From a virus: a stretch of 64,000 bases of DNA. The notes under the pieces are model-generated. The model saw nothing but the letters and a program-made list of their open reading frames with translations, was not told the DNA's origin and made no database searches. Position numbers and translations under genes: made by a program. Positions 12,501 through 22,100 of this stretch are shown in pieces (position 1 is the first letter of the stretch; every line of letters starts with the position of its first letter). The stretch spans positions 1 to 64,000 of the IMG/VR virus record IMGVR_UViG_3300032073_000022, one strand, 5' to 3'.

Positions 12501-15500
12501 TCCATGATGGCTTATGTGGAAGCTAATAAGATCTCTACCCTTTCTCTTACCTACGGAGCTACCCAATGAAGAGAATGAGTGAGTAAATTCTTTATATTGG
12601 AAATCTCCAAGAGACCAATCTGCGGTAGTATCTTCGTTTACATAATTCCAAAGCTCATAAGTATCTGTGTTGTAATTTTCTCCCGGCTCATAAAACTTAG
12701 ATCTTATACCGTTAAAGAACTCTTCTGCTGTTACTTGTTTATGTGTTCTATCGGGATTTGCTTCAACTATATTCGTTCCGGAGCCATATGGGTAGATAAC
12801 TTCTGCTCCGCTATCGACACCAGACTCCCAAGTGGACATTCCAAAATCAGTAACGAACATATTAAACCCGACACCAGAACCGGGGGACCAACCTATCGTT
12901 ACCTCTGGGGCGGCGGAGCCATCACTAGTTGTTACATGAGCCTTTCTGAATTTTGCTGATTCAGCTCTTAGGTAAACATGTTCACCATCAAAATCATCGC
13001 TAAACGCTTCTGTTAGGGTGTGCTTATTGGCTTCATTGTCAGTATATAATTTTAATCCGCTCTGATTGTTATCATTGTAGGTAAGAAGTATGGACAATGG
13101 ATATTGATACGCGTGGTATTTCAGTGTATCCTGTATCTGTATCACATTTTCTTCAAAGTCTTTAGCGTATGCTGTGAGATAGCCATCTTTGTATCCAAGT
13201 GCCCAATCTAGATCGTTTGCAACCTCCCACTTGGAAAGAAGAACGCCGGAATCAAATAAGTTGTAATTAACACCGCTAACATTTTGGTCTGGAGAAAATC
13301 TTAAGAATACAGAGAATCCGCCAGAAGTATCTATTATACTATCGTCGGAAGAGAGATCAAAATACTTGCCTCCAGCTTGACCGGAGACCCTAACTGCTGT
13401 ATCAAACGCGTCAGCGATCTTACCGTAAAGATCGTCATTTTGGAAGTTATATATACCGGTTGCGTATGATGTCCAGTCTATAGTTTCGTACGAAGTTGTA
13501 TAATCTGGAAGGTGTTTTTCAAATAGTGTTCCAGAGCTAAATCTCCAGCCAATATTTTTAACGATGTCAAACTGGTAGTTGCCATTTCTGAGTTCTAGAG
13601 TAGAATTATTATGGGTGCCAGAACCCATTAGGTTCAAACCCTTATTTCTATTTAAGAAGTTGGTTGGGCCGCTAGATGCGTCTCTATCATTGAAGTCGTA
13701 ATAACCTAGTTTGAATGGGAAAGGCACATGGCGGTTTTCAAACCCAAAGTCAAACATATCCACATCGAATGGGCCGACAACGGTTCCAACTTGACCACGC
13801 CATCTTCTTGAGTAATTGGTCTTTATACTAGACGGTGTTGTGTAGGCATTAGGTATGCCGGATATGAACGAGATAGGGTGATAACCAGAGCCAGCATTGA
13901 GGATAGCATCATCAGATGAACCTCTAGGTATTGGGAATATCTTAGTTTCAGATCTCTCCCTGTTAACCGTTCGGATATGCTCACCACCCTGTATAGACAT
14001 CATGAAGGCGTCTTGAGGTGCGAACCTTACAAGAAGGTGAATATCCGCTATTGTGGCACCGCTTGGAAGTGGGTATATATCTAAATACAAATGCTCAAAC
14101 ATTGAGCTAATATCATATCTTCTCGATAGCCCGACTTTAACCTTGTCGTCAAATATTTTTAGGGGAACCTCGTAGTCTACAAAGTCAGTAGTAGAAACGA
14201 TTGGGTAAGTAGCTAATGAGTAGTGATCTCCCCCAGCGTTCCCGCTAGCTCTAAAGTGTTCATCTTTTTCAGACAAGCTGTCGCCGCCTAGAGCAAAATC
14301 ATTACTATGATGCTTGAACCCTGAAGAGAATGGGTGGTATCCCTCACTGGCGAAGATAACGTTGTTTACTTGAACACCGGAGGGGTTTTGCAAAAATCCA
14401 CTTGGTGCCTTGGTTACGTTTAAGATTTTGTCGTCACTGTAACCTACAACATCTAAGGCAAAGTTTCTAACGTCAGAGTTCTCTTTCTTCGCTTTTACCT
14501 TTAATGTAACAGAGTCTACAGTAAAGTAACCGTTCTTGCCAGCTACACGCTTTTTGTTTTCTGTCTTAAACGCACCGCTGGGTGAGTACCAAGAATTAGC
14601 AAGTGACTGATCAAAACCATAATGGAACGGCCCCTGAGTAACCTCGTTTAGAAGATCATTACTTGGTGTAAACTTTAACGTTAACTTACCAGAGTCTAAA
14701 TGCGGACCAATAGTGTGTAGGGTAGCGTATGTTTCTTTTCTGCCGTCAGAGATATTTTTAACAATGTGTTCTGAACCGCACTCATCTTGATTGGTTGTAG
14801 AGGTAAGATCGTTGGGATACCATATACTACTAACTGAAGGCCAGATACCAGTGTCGAATGTGGCTATAGGCATGAAGTTAGGATAAATCTTTTTCTCTAA
14901 TCTTCTACCCTTTACAGGAACCTGCGTAAACAATCTGAGGTAATTTTCTGGTCTAGGACCATGACCCTCACCAAAAGCGAAGAGACCACTATTGCAAATT
15001 TCTATAGCGGTTATGCGTATATTGTTAGCTGGATTTATTAGGGTGGAGTCCTGAGTGGACATCGGCGTGCCATCTAGGGCAAGATAATCACTACCACTAG
15101 CATGACTGTTAACCAGAAGATGTCTATCTTCAAAACCTCCATCAAAACCTTCTGTAAAAGCCTCGTCAAGTGCTTCAATATTAACATCAAATGTTATTAC
15201 GTAATCTTGTTTTTGATGCATGGAAGGATAGCCGTCCTGCCATTCATAAAGATCTCTGACTAAGTTTTTCTTTGGTGCTGAAGAAAATACGGTAAGGTTA
15301 ACGTCTGTATGTCTTGGTTTTGAAAAAGCCTTACTAAATCTAGACTTTGAGAAATGACCCGGATGAGAGTCCATCTTAGACTGATCACTGTCACCACGAA
15401 ACACAATGTCTTCGTAGTGGACAATGAGTTTGCCGTTGGGATCTAATAATTTAATATTACTAACGGTGTATCTAGGTGGCCTTTCGGAAACATAGTTCGT

Positions 15501-16172
15501 AAGGGGTGCCGACGCACGCATCCTGAATCTTGTTTCATCTGGTCTTATCAATACATTACTGACCTTAGCTTTGTATTGAAAATCACCGTCTGTATCAAAG
15601 GTGAGAGGTTGAATAAAATCTGAGTCGTCTGCAACAACAAGACCTTGACCTAGGTGTTCATCATAGTCTTTTGTAAAAACACCTTCATCTATAAGTGTAT
15701 ATAAGTTTTCAGTCTCTTTGTAAGGACCAACAAACTTTCCAAACTTTACATCTGTGGCGACATCTGAGACAGGGAAAAGTTTTTGAAGGCAATTGTAGTC
15801 ACCAAAATCACCAACATATTTTTCTACATTTGTATTTTTAAGCTCAGTTTCCGCAAATATTTGTTGCCTGTCTGAATAATTTGCTGTCAGACCATGTTTG
15901 TATATATCTCCCTCACCAACTGGGTTGATTGGTAGATTGTATCCAGCACTCAAGTGTTTTCTATGAAGACTGCCTTCAGCAGTAATCACTTGCTTTGCAG
16001 TTCTTACACGGGTGGCATTATCAGAAATTGTTGCTTCCGCAACGAGTTTTGCCCTCAGAGCGGCGGGTTTACAAGTTAATTTACCTGAGAGTGCAGCGGT
16101 GGACGAAAAGGTTTTTGAAGCCTTTTTCACGCATAGACACTCTAAAAATACTAGTTCTTTTCTAGGTTCCAT
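3588..16172 (-). CDS. Giant 4194-residue tail protein with split FG-GAP propeller, LamG-like and Rossmann-like segments
   Basis: One uninterrupted 12.6-kb frame, preceded by an AGG/GGG-type ribosome site, directly after the tape measure. Around residues 930-1060 a segment (starting near YFDLSSDDSIIDTSG) looks like a concanavalin/LamG lectin fold. Seven FG-GAP-type repeats are readable (pattern ..GxSVxxxxxxxxVGAP..): four at about 1888-2466 and three at about 3635-3925. The roughly 1170 residues between hold two Rossmann-like modules (about 2555-2625 and 3012-3080) and a Cys/Pro-rich stretch near 3334-3395. Extensive Ser-Gly dipeptides and strand repeats (MSLFI.G, MPLHI) mark the rest. A distal tail/host-recognition role is likely by position and adhesive domains. 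It is far larger than usual phage tail-tip proteins. The function is inferred. Confidence 0.75.
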   Translation of the reverse strand: MEPRKELVFLECLCVKKASKTFSSTAALSGKLTCKPAALRAKLVAEATISDNATRVRTAKQVITAEGSLHRKHLSAGYNLPINPVGEGDIYKHGLTANYSDRQQIFAETELKNTNVEKYVGDFGDYNCLQKLFPVSDVATDVKFGKFVGPYKETENLYTLIDEGVFTKDYDEHLGQGLVVADDSDFIQPLTFDTDGDFQYKAKVSNVLIRPDETRFRMRASAPLTNYVSERPPRYTVSNIKLLDPNGKLIVHYEDIVFRGDSDQSKMDSHPGHFSKSRFSKAFSKPRHTDVNLTVFSSAPKKNLVRDLYEWQDGYPSMHQKQDYVITFDVNIEALDEAFTEGFDGGFEDRHLLVNSHASGSDYLALDGTPMSTQDSTLINPANNIRITAIEICNSGLFAFGEGHGPRPENYLRLFTQVPVKGRRLEKKIYPNFMPIATFDTGIWPSVSSIWYPNDLTSTTNQDECGSEHIVKNISDGRKETYATLHTIGPHLDSGKLTLKFTPSNDLLNEVTQGPFHYGFDQSLANSWYSPSGAFKTENKKRVAGKNGYFTVDSVTLKVKAKKENSDVRNFALDVVGYSDDKILNVTKAPSGFLQNPSGVQVNNVIFASEGYHPFSSGFKHHSNDFALGGDSLSEKDEHFRASGNAGGDHYSLATYPIVSTTDFVDYEVPLKIFDDKVKVGLSRRYDISSMFEHLYLDIYPLPSGATIADIHLLVRFAPQDAFMMSIQGGEHIRTVNRERSETKIFPIPRGSSDDAILNAGSGYHPISFISGIPNAYTTPSSIKTNYSRRWRGQVGTVVGPFDVDMFDFGFENRHVPFPFKLGYYDFNDRDASSGPTNFLNRNKGLNLMGSGTHNNSTLELRNGNYQFDIVKNIGWRFSSGTLFEKHLPDYTTSYETIDWTSYATGIYNFQNDDLYGKIADAFDTAVRVSGQAGGKYFDLSSDDSIIDTSGGFSVFLRFSPDQNVSGVNYNLFDSGVLLSKWEVANDLDWALGYKDGYLTAYAKDFEENVIQIQDTLKYHAYQYPLSILLTYNDNNQSGLKLYTDNEANKHTLTEAFSDDFDGEHVYLRAESAKFRKAHVTTSDGSAAPEVTIGWSPGSGVGFNMFVTDFGMSTWESGVDSGAEVIYPYGSGTNIVEANPDRTHKQVTAEEFFNGIRSKFYEPGENYNTDTYELWNYVNEDTTADWSLGDFQYKEFTHSFSSLGSSVGKRKGRDLISFHISHHGSGYIERASYAMPTNVDSGVAYHTQIENDFLRFHLSDTPSNFHSVHRRITKSLPQDYKFTEDALVVDTILEHETDNIISWGKCLPTAKMICDEHRHTYESFYGPKLIVSLYTKRQEPRWSTDEPNWGLINRDIHYIPASSSMIKFSSKFDYDSLTDESEQWALFPNEPRYKDFGERYFSDDVDDMFLQYDIVYPSGPPFKSTVNIHSAHVRMDHANINKQSKFGNLNIFASGGNVLNTHLSVALSGGGIQHFNSGILFASGALSQPDRVMPLNLSGANRIQEQFSLFSESTATADSSWNPKGMFLYTKGEIRNISPDSNQFNLVIPKVIGHENVKVPLYIENGDKTNLPSGGYLDLFVYAAEGNVASGTTGLRAIPFNNFIAGRHSGGIDGSSSGIAPLNILGTSSPINRFPSSSMTLFIDTPNNISVTMPLHILNVKKEASTELASEDGGTITGLNLFTANYGGTGSDYIMWYNNNYGTPISEIDNAYAAVPVGNEIRAVDLFGYGSCTGNSPDKAFEEPIATHDTIWRPKTCEEGGIFRATATYSNENAAGFGDTVGYSGNYYGMRRYTGLTPGSPFQATLNIVTGHTNPIDVPREFEDWEYGHCGPEHFVDAGGNSGCCNDGCDGKSLVYSGVKLIGDYPLVDSTYPIDARDATPVSGRNLGDQYGRAVSVVDDLMAISSPKLQIPFNDYFTGQESQIDDAGAIFLYRRGPDVAGTKADWKMEDKLMLPSGYRKDYVERTVANLITYDQWSISGKKWNIGQEGRQLGYSLDICSSGDREVVVAGAPFAKWTRGFGDITTSGLPVSMVVFTDSFNYNKKKVEKISSRARKWDILYKYFAAPWFAGTDYEFQPELDIKLVVFQLVRTGQDTPPVNHDSDFFRHRYISRMDDKKLTDAEGIQHTYNRISSGVKEEFLSMFPYYKGPHSGIPPIMGIFREKSNSAGLGAFYNKNTNNNIVDDFIDFYNDYAYASGVIDPEISPPHNKESGYFNKILGASEDWAETSIDLLNKTLDSGNLIRQDALRYITSGVGQKWAQEDAYEFQIPPSSGGRVYIFEKESGVFNCIQEIKSYADRSTFDVGDDPIGDDNVFGRGAKYNDRYGHAVSISKNAEIISIGSPYVGQSCEIYERDEKENDRMFKNVLDYLQYLGSGVEKFNMILADSGVDVARRVSYHELNPDQRFEIRTKYQIEVYKPIFNYGQRNVRETGTWTFIPGAFLGSTRLGYSTSTSDDGNTVAFGAPTDSMNLFEDTNVWYKGANTWASYLHAGAVRIFESRKIFPHSGVVEFTRFGNLDRSIHEKEREQGFYDQMGLYFKPSKLPFRRTEFEEIEIPRDVGLAFVITPEVDADSDEQVQNIKDWLALGDRTLVLVGNDPIYEENGLYSESNKIINRLLKKLGCRMRITPAATQYESLPDCVSSEGVFNDRYNVTKAHKPEYGRDTSISRSNMFAKGVGDIRIDLSDIDLEDFIQHSPCDEANSDVCNLPLKHMGDLRAEWQSSCIKTVGDRKVKVPYKSNWPFHFANSGVPARTCDNYPESPKPFINRPNEDIVPLLTAAEFLPDEVIIIPARSGENCEKIPCFKDKITERNVITKKFASLNEDFVFFSAEEDANSELSGKYSSFSLGNFIDPEPKNGRDAFLQGRGELYSGKEVRTRVKLLDDSILALEESFLLYDKDGNFQEDTDSDVVVIASVLGENERSFGITGDEETPSKNDDQNVLFYVNLVKDDCSATGKILQLGGWTKRTSFKDAYSALDEDKLVHALLERFEAYNIEVEENFVETDPTADFPDTDKVTGTEVTTLWIANPLGKPDDLQLNKIRNFLSRGRKKLVITYSALYAPHAQEIAENVDYIMNELKLKSRPLYVPSLGEYFIQQSTFVKNGNEQDYPPSGPEGADEAIQIVNPETIPTTGCRNGYGFYEPHLLEPVDTKVDKVALWPHGYDFFGEEQGGGFEHTDYIPVSGGGDFKRIISYADPIFEERVHVPDFYKIQAQSALVVPTLPGSGYRLFVNWVSETNNDHHPFNCTFDEVSFDPNNPEGAGQEGFFNITKTGKSGAQKIFDFVAKKDFVTIVFDVGHTHLVPEKEIEEGRGLPPLTPRIMSVSGCPLPIITEITTKIEKKKVPCDPPFTIHCEKWFEPEKRRVIPGEFRPIKHPSAPYCNPFAPPCPPPKNQECCPPRDIAEIEDGPVIAAEEFEHFSQGVNGDSRSRIVLITDSTMIQGQCPQYRSDSTGENQDFIRSLYPSSASREGDGGNAGGPVGGGGLGISRDTEGRAFRFVQKLRAPERGSAAKYYAISGIQNTIHPLYQLGGVNNKLYQYYDNEDTYHPANPGFERQADPIFPSEIEQEIKRFGEDVVPEWGIYPRFSGDFLNQGLYEIDGTEKDFLLDADNMGGIPELMKLTGHDYLDFEHYNSGCPGDLFGFSVDITNEKLIVGTPFNAFRAETAASGISGIVQWHEIQNGFGKIANSPHFSGIELCQQGGAGAAFYFERTGSGKDIVSEFLPWQWKQKIKPSSINVGMVEPSISTLSNFGDHNLNATFVSDYGKKPDQFGYSVSVDADMIAVGAPNHDFESLHDHSIYNSGEFIRKEFNGAFVIPHHVVHDLGSSGVRGGKFANASGDMVLNNGAVFTFRNKLTNWGLRTKEWVHAEKLYPQGYKDRTKANKFIAELVSGCENDHFGWSVALHRSKRGDSDYTLVAGAPFHDFATSGDHPQSSNDATPVNGLEAAGASYTFDAMLRRQLPTVPNEGGWIDVTVFGDKGEADLIKTRVYQPTQGEPKQVSVSGLIFANQHGSIYIEVSGHDPSEKGFIAHRPFVESVIATAIDGTGVFNSMNLNIFGKPNSLDNAWPQLINGSGSFEGGYNTPFNEGFLNRQLYNRPSGMSLFIPGPSAVNVYNNGVGYQLLNDFGNITQFNESGGNLVPFNLNIQGVLGLASGEPSGLWLTCFNPSGEPLSSSGFKLNINSGPPKNDLDLNIRGG
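4400..10515 (-). repeat. Seven FG-GAP / integrin-type propeller repeats, in groups of four and three
   Basis: Repeats in the translated giant protein: GDQYGRAVSVVDDLMAISSP, GRQLGYSLDI..VVVAGAP, NDRYGHAVSI..IISIGSP, GSTRLGYSTS..TVAFGAP, GDLFGFSVDI..LIVGTP, PDQFGYSVSV..MIAVGAP and NDHFGWSVAL..LVAGAP. Bases 8775-10515 hold the first four; 4400-5275 hold the last three. Seven is the blade number of integrin alpha-chain propellers. Whether these form one propeller is inference. Confidence 0.75.
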
Positions 16173-16184
16173 ATCCCTACCTGA

Positions 16185-19100
16185 TTACATTCCCGTATTT
16201 GTTCTAATTTCACCGGTTTCATCAAATTTAGCATTAGTTAGTTCTTGTTTAACTTTCTCTATTAACTCATTTCTGATGTCATCTTTTAGTCCTTGCAGGA
16301 AGTTTGCACCATTAAAGTTTACATTTACGTTGGTTGGATCAACTTTAACCTGTAATTGGAAGTCAAGTAGCTTATTCACACTTTGATCAAACTGACTAAA
16401 AGCTCCCGCTAATCCGGTTGGATCAGTGATTAACTTTTTCATCGGGTCAATGACGTTTGAAGATATTGCATCGCCAACAGCGTTGACTCCGTCTTCAGCC
16501 ATCTTACCAATATCTGGACCTCCAAGCATCTTAAGGGCAGTTCCACCGGATGCGTTTGCCATAAATTTAGCAACTTTACCAAGGAATCCACCCTCTTTCA
16601 TGTAGACCATTCCACCCGCTGACATACCCATTCCGCCAGCACCCATTCCACCATTCATAGATTTTAATAAGGAAAGATTATTACCCCTTCTAACGGCGGC
16701 GGCATTTACAACAAACTCTCCGGGTGTAAGCATAGCTGGAACAGTGTCTGTGCCGCGAGGTACAAACATTCCTCTGTTTGCATAAACCATTCCACCTCGT
16801 CGGAATCCTGCTGCACCAGCATTCTTGTTTTCAAATTTGTCTATCTCCATATTGGCAGCTTTAATAATAACGTTGGCTGCTGTCACATCCATATTTTCTA
16901 GCTGTGCTGCGTCAGAACCAAGATCACCAAGAACACCTGCTAATTCTCTAGCTTCTGATTTTATCGCTGATTCCTCAGCCGTAGTGCCAGCCATAACTTG
17001 TGCTGCTCTAGGATCAGAAACGCCTACAGAGCCAAGAGTCATAGCAGCCGCTGATTGATAAGCCTGATCACCCATTGTTTTTGGATCAAGAGTTTGGAAT
17101 CCAGCGGCTAAGGCACCAGCACCAAAAGAGCCAGCTAGTGAAGAGTCACCGCTTCTTAGGGCTGCACCAGCAGAAGCTGCCATTTGACCTTCAAGATAAC
17201 CCTCAATGTCTCCAGCTAATAAGCTATCAAGAGCATCTTTCTCTGCCTTGTTCTTTTGTTGTGCTATGGCAAGCTCCTCCCTGAGCAAGCCGACTCTTTG
17301 TTTAGTAAATTCTATGAGTGCTTTGTTTGCTTCTTTTTGCTGAGGTCTTGTGTCTTCATCTAAGCCAGCAGCACCAGCGAAAGCTGCGTCAGCACTAGCT
17401 CCAGTAGCCTGACCCAGCACTGCTGCGTTAGCTCTATCGTTAAGATTTCTTGCGTTCGCTTTTATGGCTTCTGAGGCAGCTCTAATTTCTTTTGCTGAAC
17501 CGGTGTTTAAACCGCCTACACCAGCAGCACCCAAAGATAAATTAGCTTGTGCTGTTCTCGCACCAAGTTTCTGTCCACCAGTAAGTTTTGCTCCACCAAA
17601 TTCTTCAAATATGCCAGCAGCTTCTAGCTGTGTATCAATAGCAGCTTTTTGTGCTTGTAGATATTCTTGCTCTTGTTGTATGCGTTTTTTGGTAGCATTG
17701 ATTAATTGATTTTCTAGCTCACCACGTTTTTTGACAAGGGCGACAGCTTCTTCAGCCGCAGCTTTAGTAATTGGATCTAAGGTTTGCTTCAATACACTGT
17801 CTAAGTTTCCAGCTTTGATCTCTGCACGTACATTTTCATCAATCTTCATGTTGTCAATAGCTGCTTCTAGTTTTTCTGCTGCTGGGCCTTCAATGTTATC
17901 TAAAAGACCTTCTTTCAGTGCGTCTTTAACAGCAGCAGGATCACCGGCACCGCCACTTTTCAAAAGTGCGGCCTGTGCCTTTTCAAGAGCTAAACCGGTG
18001 TTGCCCTGTGCATCTCTTAATCCTCTGACAGTACCCGTGGTTTCCCCTATCTTTTTCTCATCTACGCCAAATGTTCTTAATGAACTTTCTAAGTCGCCCA
18101 GTGCTGCATCCATCTGAGTGTCACTAATGTTTTTACCAGCAGACGTAACAGAGGCTTCAAGGATGGCAGCGGATGCAGTAAAGTTATTGAAACCTGCTTC
18201 ACCGGCTGCAACAATATTATTCATGGTTACGCCCATTGCGTTTGCGGCAGCGGTAGCATCTCTAAGACCAAAGTTTAAAGCTTTGATGTAAGCTATCTGC
18301 CTTTCCATTTCTTGTGCATTTTGCTCAAACCTTGTTTTGAGTGTATCTAACTGTTCAGCAGAAAGATAGGCAGCAGTGCCGTTATCTTTTAGAGCTTGTT
18401 CAAAATCTTCTACACTACCTCCGCTCGCTGTAATACTTTTGCCTAGTGAAGTGAAAGCTGGTTGCATACTATCAAACTCTTCCTCAAACTTCTTTTTACT
18501 TTCCTCGCTTTTAGCGACTGTTGCGTCTATTCTCTGATTTCTTTCATCACCAGATTCAAGCCCCGCCATTCCAGCGAGACCAAGGGTTCCCCATCGAGCT
18601 ATGAATCGCCCCGCTTTGCCAAAGGCTCCTGATTTATTTTCTTTACCTCCAGTGGCCGCAAGAGCTTCTTGTTGCTTTTTATTAGCTTCACCAAAGTTTT
18701 TGAAGTTTTTAGATTGTGAATCAAACAGTTTTGAGGCACTGATATTCCCTAGCTCAAAATCTTTTAAGGCGTCGGCGGCATCTCTATTATTTTGAGTAAC
18801 GTTTTTCATTGCCGCAGCCATCATTGCGGCGGCTTGACCAATTTTTCTTGAAGCACTGAAAATATCACCGGAAAGTATGTCAAGTCCTTTAGCGACAAAA
18901 CTTCCAGCGGTGCCCAGTTCATCTGTGCCTTCAATTAGTCCATCGGTTCTTTCTATTTTTGGGTTATCTGTTCCAAATAAGCTATCGATCCCGTTAGCCA
19001 AATATTGAGCACCTTGAGCAAGAGCCTGCTGAAAGTTACCAGTAAGCCAATTATCAAAGTTTTGACTAGCTGCTAATGATCCTGCTTCGGCTGCGGCCCC

Positions 19101-22100
19101 AGCTTCTATAGCATCTTTCTTTCTTCCTTCTGTATCTATAAGTGCTCCAGTGACGTCATTCAGAAGTTTAAGAGCACCCACAACAGCAATAGCTGGCCCA
19201 GCAATAGCAGCGACTCCAGCAGCAGCACCAGCCATACCACCTCCAGCGGCAGCACTTGCACCAATAAACGCAGTAGCACCCTTGCTTACCAGTCCGCCAA
19301 CCATTTTGCCTCCGGGGATCTTCTGAGCAATTCTTCCTAGGCCTCCGCCAAAACCTTTTCCTTTTGGCATAGCTGGACCTTGGACGCCTTTACCTAACCC
19401 TTTAAATTTAAAGCCCTTCGAGAAGTTGTCGCCAAACCCCTTAAACCTTTTAGTAAGACCTTCCATCGTTTTGCTGCCCATTACTCTTTCTTTCATTTTA
19501 GCAGCTATGAGTTTGTAGCTTTCTATTCTTTCTAAAACTTTTGCTGGTATCAACTTTTTAACAGCAGCTTGTGCGTCAGAAAATGCTTTTCCGACCATCT
19601 GTGATTTTCGTGCTAATTCTGAGTCAGCGGCAACTGTCCCAGCTCCAGTGCCTAACGTTTTTTGTTGCATTGGGCCGATGAAACCCTTTGGTCTTTTTTC
19701 TGTAAAGCTAGTTTGATTAGCTTTTGTAAAACCTGTTTTATCCCGCAGCCTGAAGCCTGTAGATTTACCCTGTCTTACGTCTAGACCTTCTTCTCTAAAA
19801 CCTGCTCCACCCGACTTAAATTTACCCTGTTCATCTTTTGGTCTAAATATTTTCTTTCCTTTTTTATCTTTTTTGCCTGTGTCAAATACTTGCGTCTCCT
19901 CGCCGCCCGGACCTTTTTTGAAGTATTCTTTCTCAAAACCCTCTTTGCTCTCAAAACCTTGAGAACCGGCCTTCACATTATCAGCCACCACGGTCGCGGC
20001 TTCACTAATTTTTTCTAACCCTGCTTTAAAGTTTTGTACGGGATTTTTTAATTTGTCAATTACTGTTTGGAAAGTAAGGGTCTTGCCAGTCATCTTGCCC
20101 CAAATAGCTACGGCGGCAACAATTGCTACCGTGTATTTAGTAAGAACGTCTGTTACTCTGCCGAATGCGTTTTTCGTGCCGTCTGCCTCTGTGCCCAAAT
20201 CTTGGAGCGAAGCTGTAACAGTGGAGAACACAGTGGCGGCAATACCAAACATAGCGGTTTGAGCCATGCCACCCTGATTAAACTTTTGAACCCCAACGGC
20301 TCCGCCTCTATTAAATTTGGCTATACCAGATTTATTCATAGAGTTAAGATTACTATACCCTATAGCTTGGGCAGAACTTTTATTTATTACAAACTCACCG
20401 GGAGTTAGAAGGGCTGGTACAGTATCTTGTACTGATCCGCCTTTGGCATATTTTTTCATGCCAGTAAAGACGCCCTTCTCCAAATCCTGTACTATCTTAG
20501 ATTTAATGCCACCTTTAGCATCAGTTGCACCACCGTAACTTCTTTTGACATCAGCCTTTTTTAACTTTGAAGCTGACGCACCAAAAATAGATTTAATACG
20601 TTTTCTGTTTTTACCCGTCATATTTGGAAGGTCAAACGAAGCGTCTTCGCCAGCAAGTTTAGCACCTGTTATAGCCGAAAACAGTCCTTCAAGAATATAA
20701 CCCTCGGTTGTTTGGACTGCACCCTTATCGTCTTTGGCAATAGCGTTTGCAGACTTTCTAATTGAATTACTGTCTATTGTTGTTCCGGGTAATTTACCTT
20801 TGGCAGACATACCAGTGATGGTGTCTGTTACAGCTCTTTTAAGGCCAATTTTTGTTCCAGCTTTTATGGATCTTTGCATGGCCTTATTAGCCGCCAAATT
20901 ACTTTTAGAGGCGGGAAAAGCACCCCAGCTAGATCCACTAAGTAAAAGACCTTTGTTTGCTTTGTCTTTAATTCCATCTTTATACCAAGTTGTCGATGAA
21001 ATACCTGTCTTGCTAGGTTCAGTTTCATTCTGGGTGCCTCCTTTTTTGAATCCCGGTTTAAGGATTAAAGCTCCGATTTTTTGGTAATCTGTGCCATAAA
21101 CACCAGCGGGATTATCTTTATTTTGGTCTGCGTAATATTGACCTCTTGCTTTTTTAAGTATGTCTTTTTTTGCTTTGCCGACTCCGGGTTTACCGGCATG
21201 TGTGGAGTTAAATAACTGTTTGTTTGTAAGGCCTTGCACATTCGACTGTGCGTTAGGGTCTAAACCAGCAAGACCGATAATACCACCGGAAGATCCCCTA
21301 TCATCAAACTTACCGCCTTTAGAATATCTATTGTTGTTCATAGCCGCAAGATTGGAAGCACCCATTTTCTTGACGCTACTCTTACGCATAACAAATTCTC
21401 CCGGCTGAAGCATAGCCGGAACTGTATCTCTGTTGCCCTGACCGGGAACCATTCCACCCCTAGCAAACGCTAGTATCTTACCGCCTTGATTTTTACCGGC
21501 TGCACCACGAAGAGCACCGCCCACACCGGCTGCAAAACCGCCTAGAGATTTTGCTATTTTAAAGGTAGCTAAAGCACCAAGAAGTGGCAGTAAGGGTCTT
21601 ATAGAATCAGCAACCTTAATAAGTGCAGATGCTAGACCAAGAGAAGTTTTAACAAAAGCTTGGAATACAGTAGAGTTAGAGATATTTTGTATAAGCTCTG
21701 AAAACTCTTGTTTAACTTTATTTATCTGGACGGCGAGTGTTTGTTGTGCTTTTGCAGCATCTTCAGAGAGGCTGTTACCACCCTCTATCGCAGCTTGTCT
21801 GGCTCTTTCAGCCAACTCAAACTCTTTGATAAGTGGAATAACTTTACCAATTTGACGGAATCCACCAAGCTCTTCAGCTACTCTAATAAAGGTCAGGTCG
21901 CCCTGTTCAAGACCAGCAAATGCTTGATTTAACCTTCTTACGGCTTCATAAGTTCCAACGAACTGACCGTCAAGGTTTGTAAGCTCTACGCCGTACTGTC
22001 TCAAAAACTCTATCGTTCTAGGACGTTGAATACGTGTAAAGATGGTACGAAGACCGGTAGCAATAGACTCTGAGCTTTCACGGGTCGTAGCACGAATAGA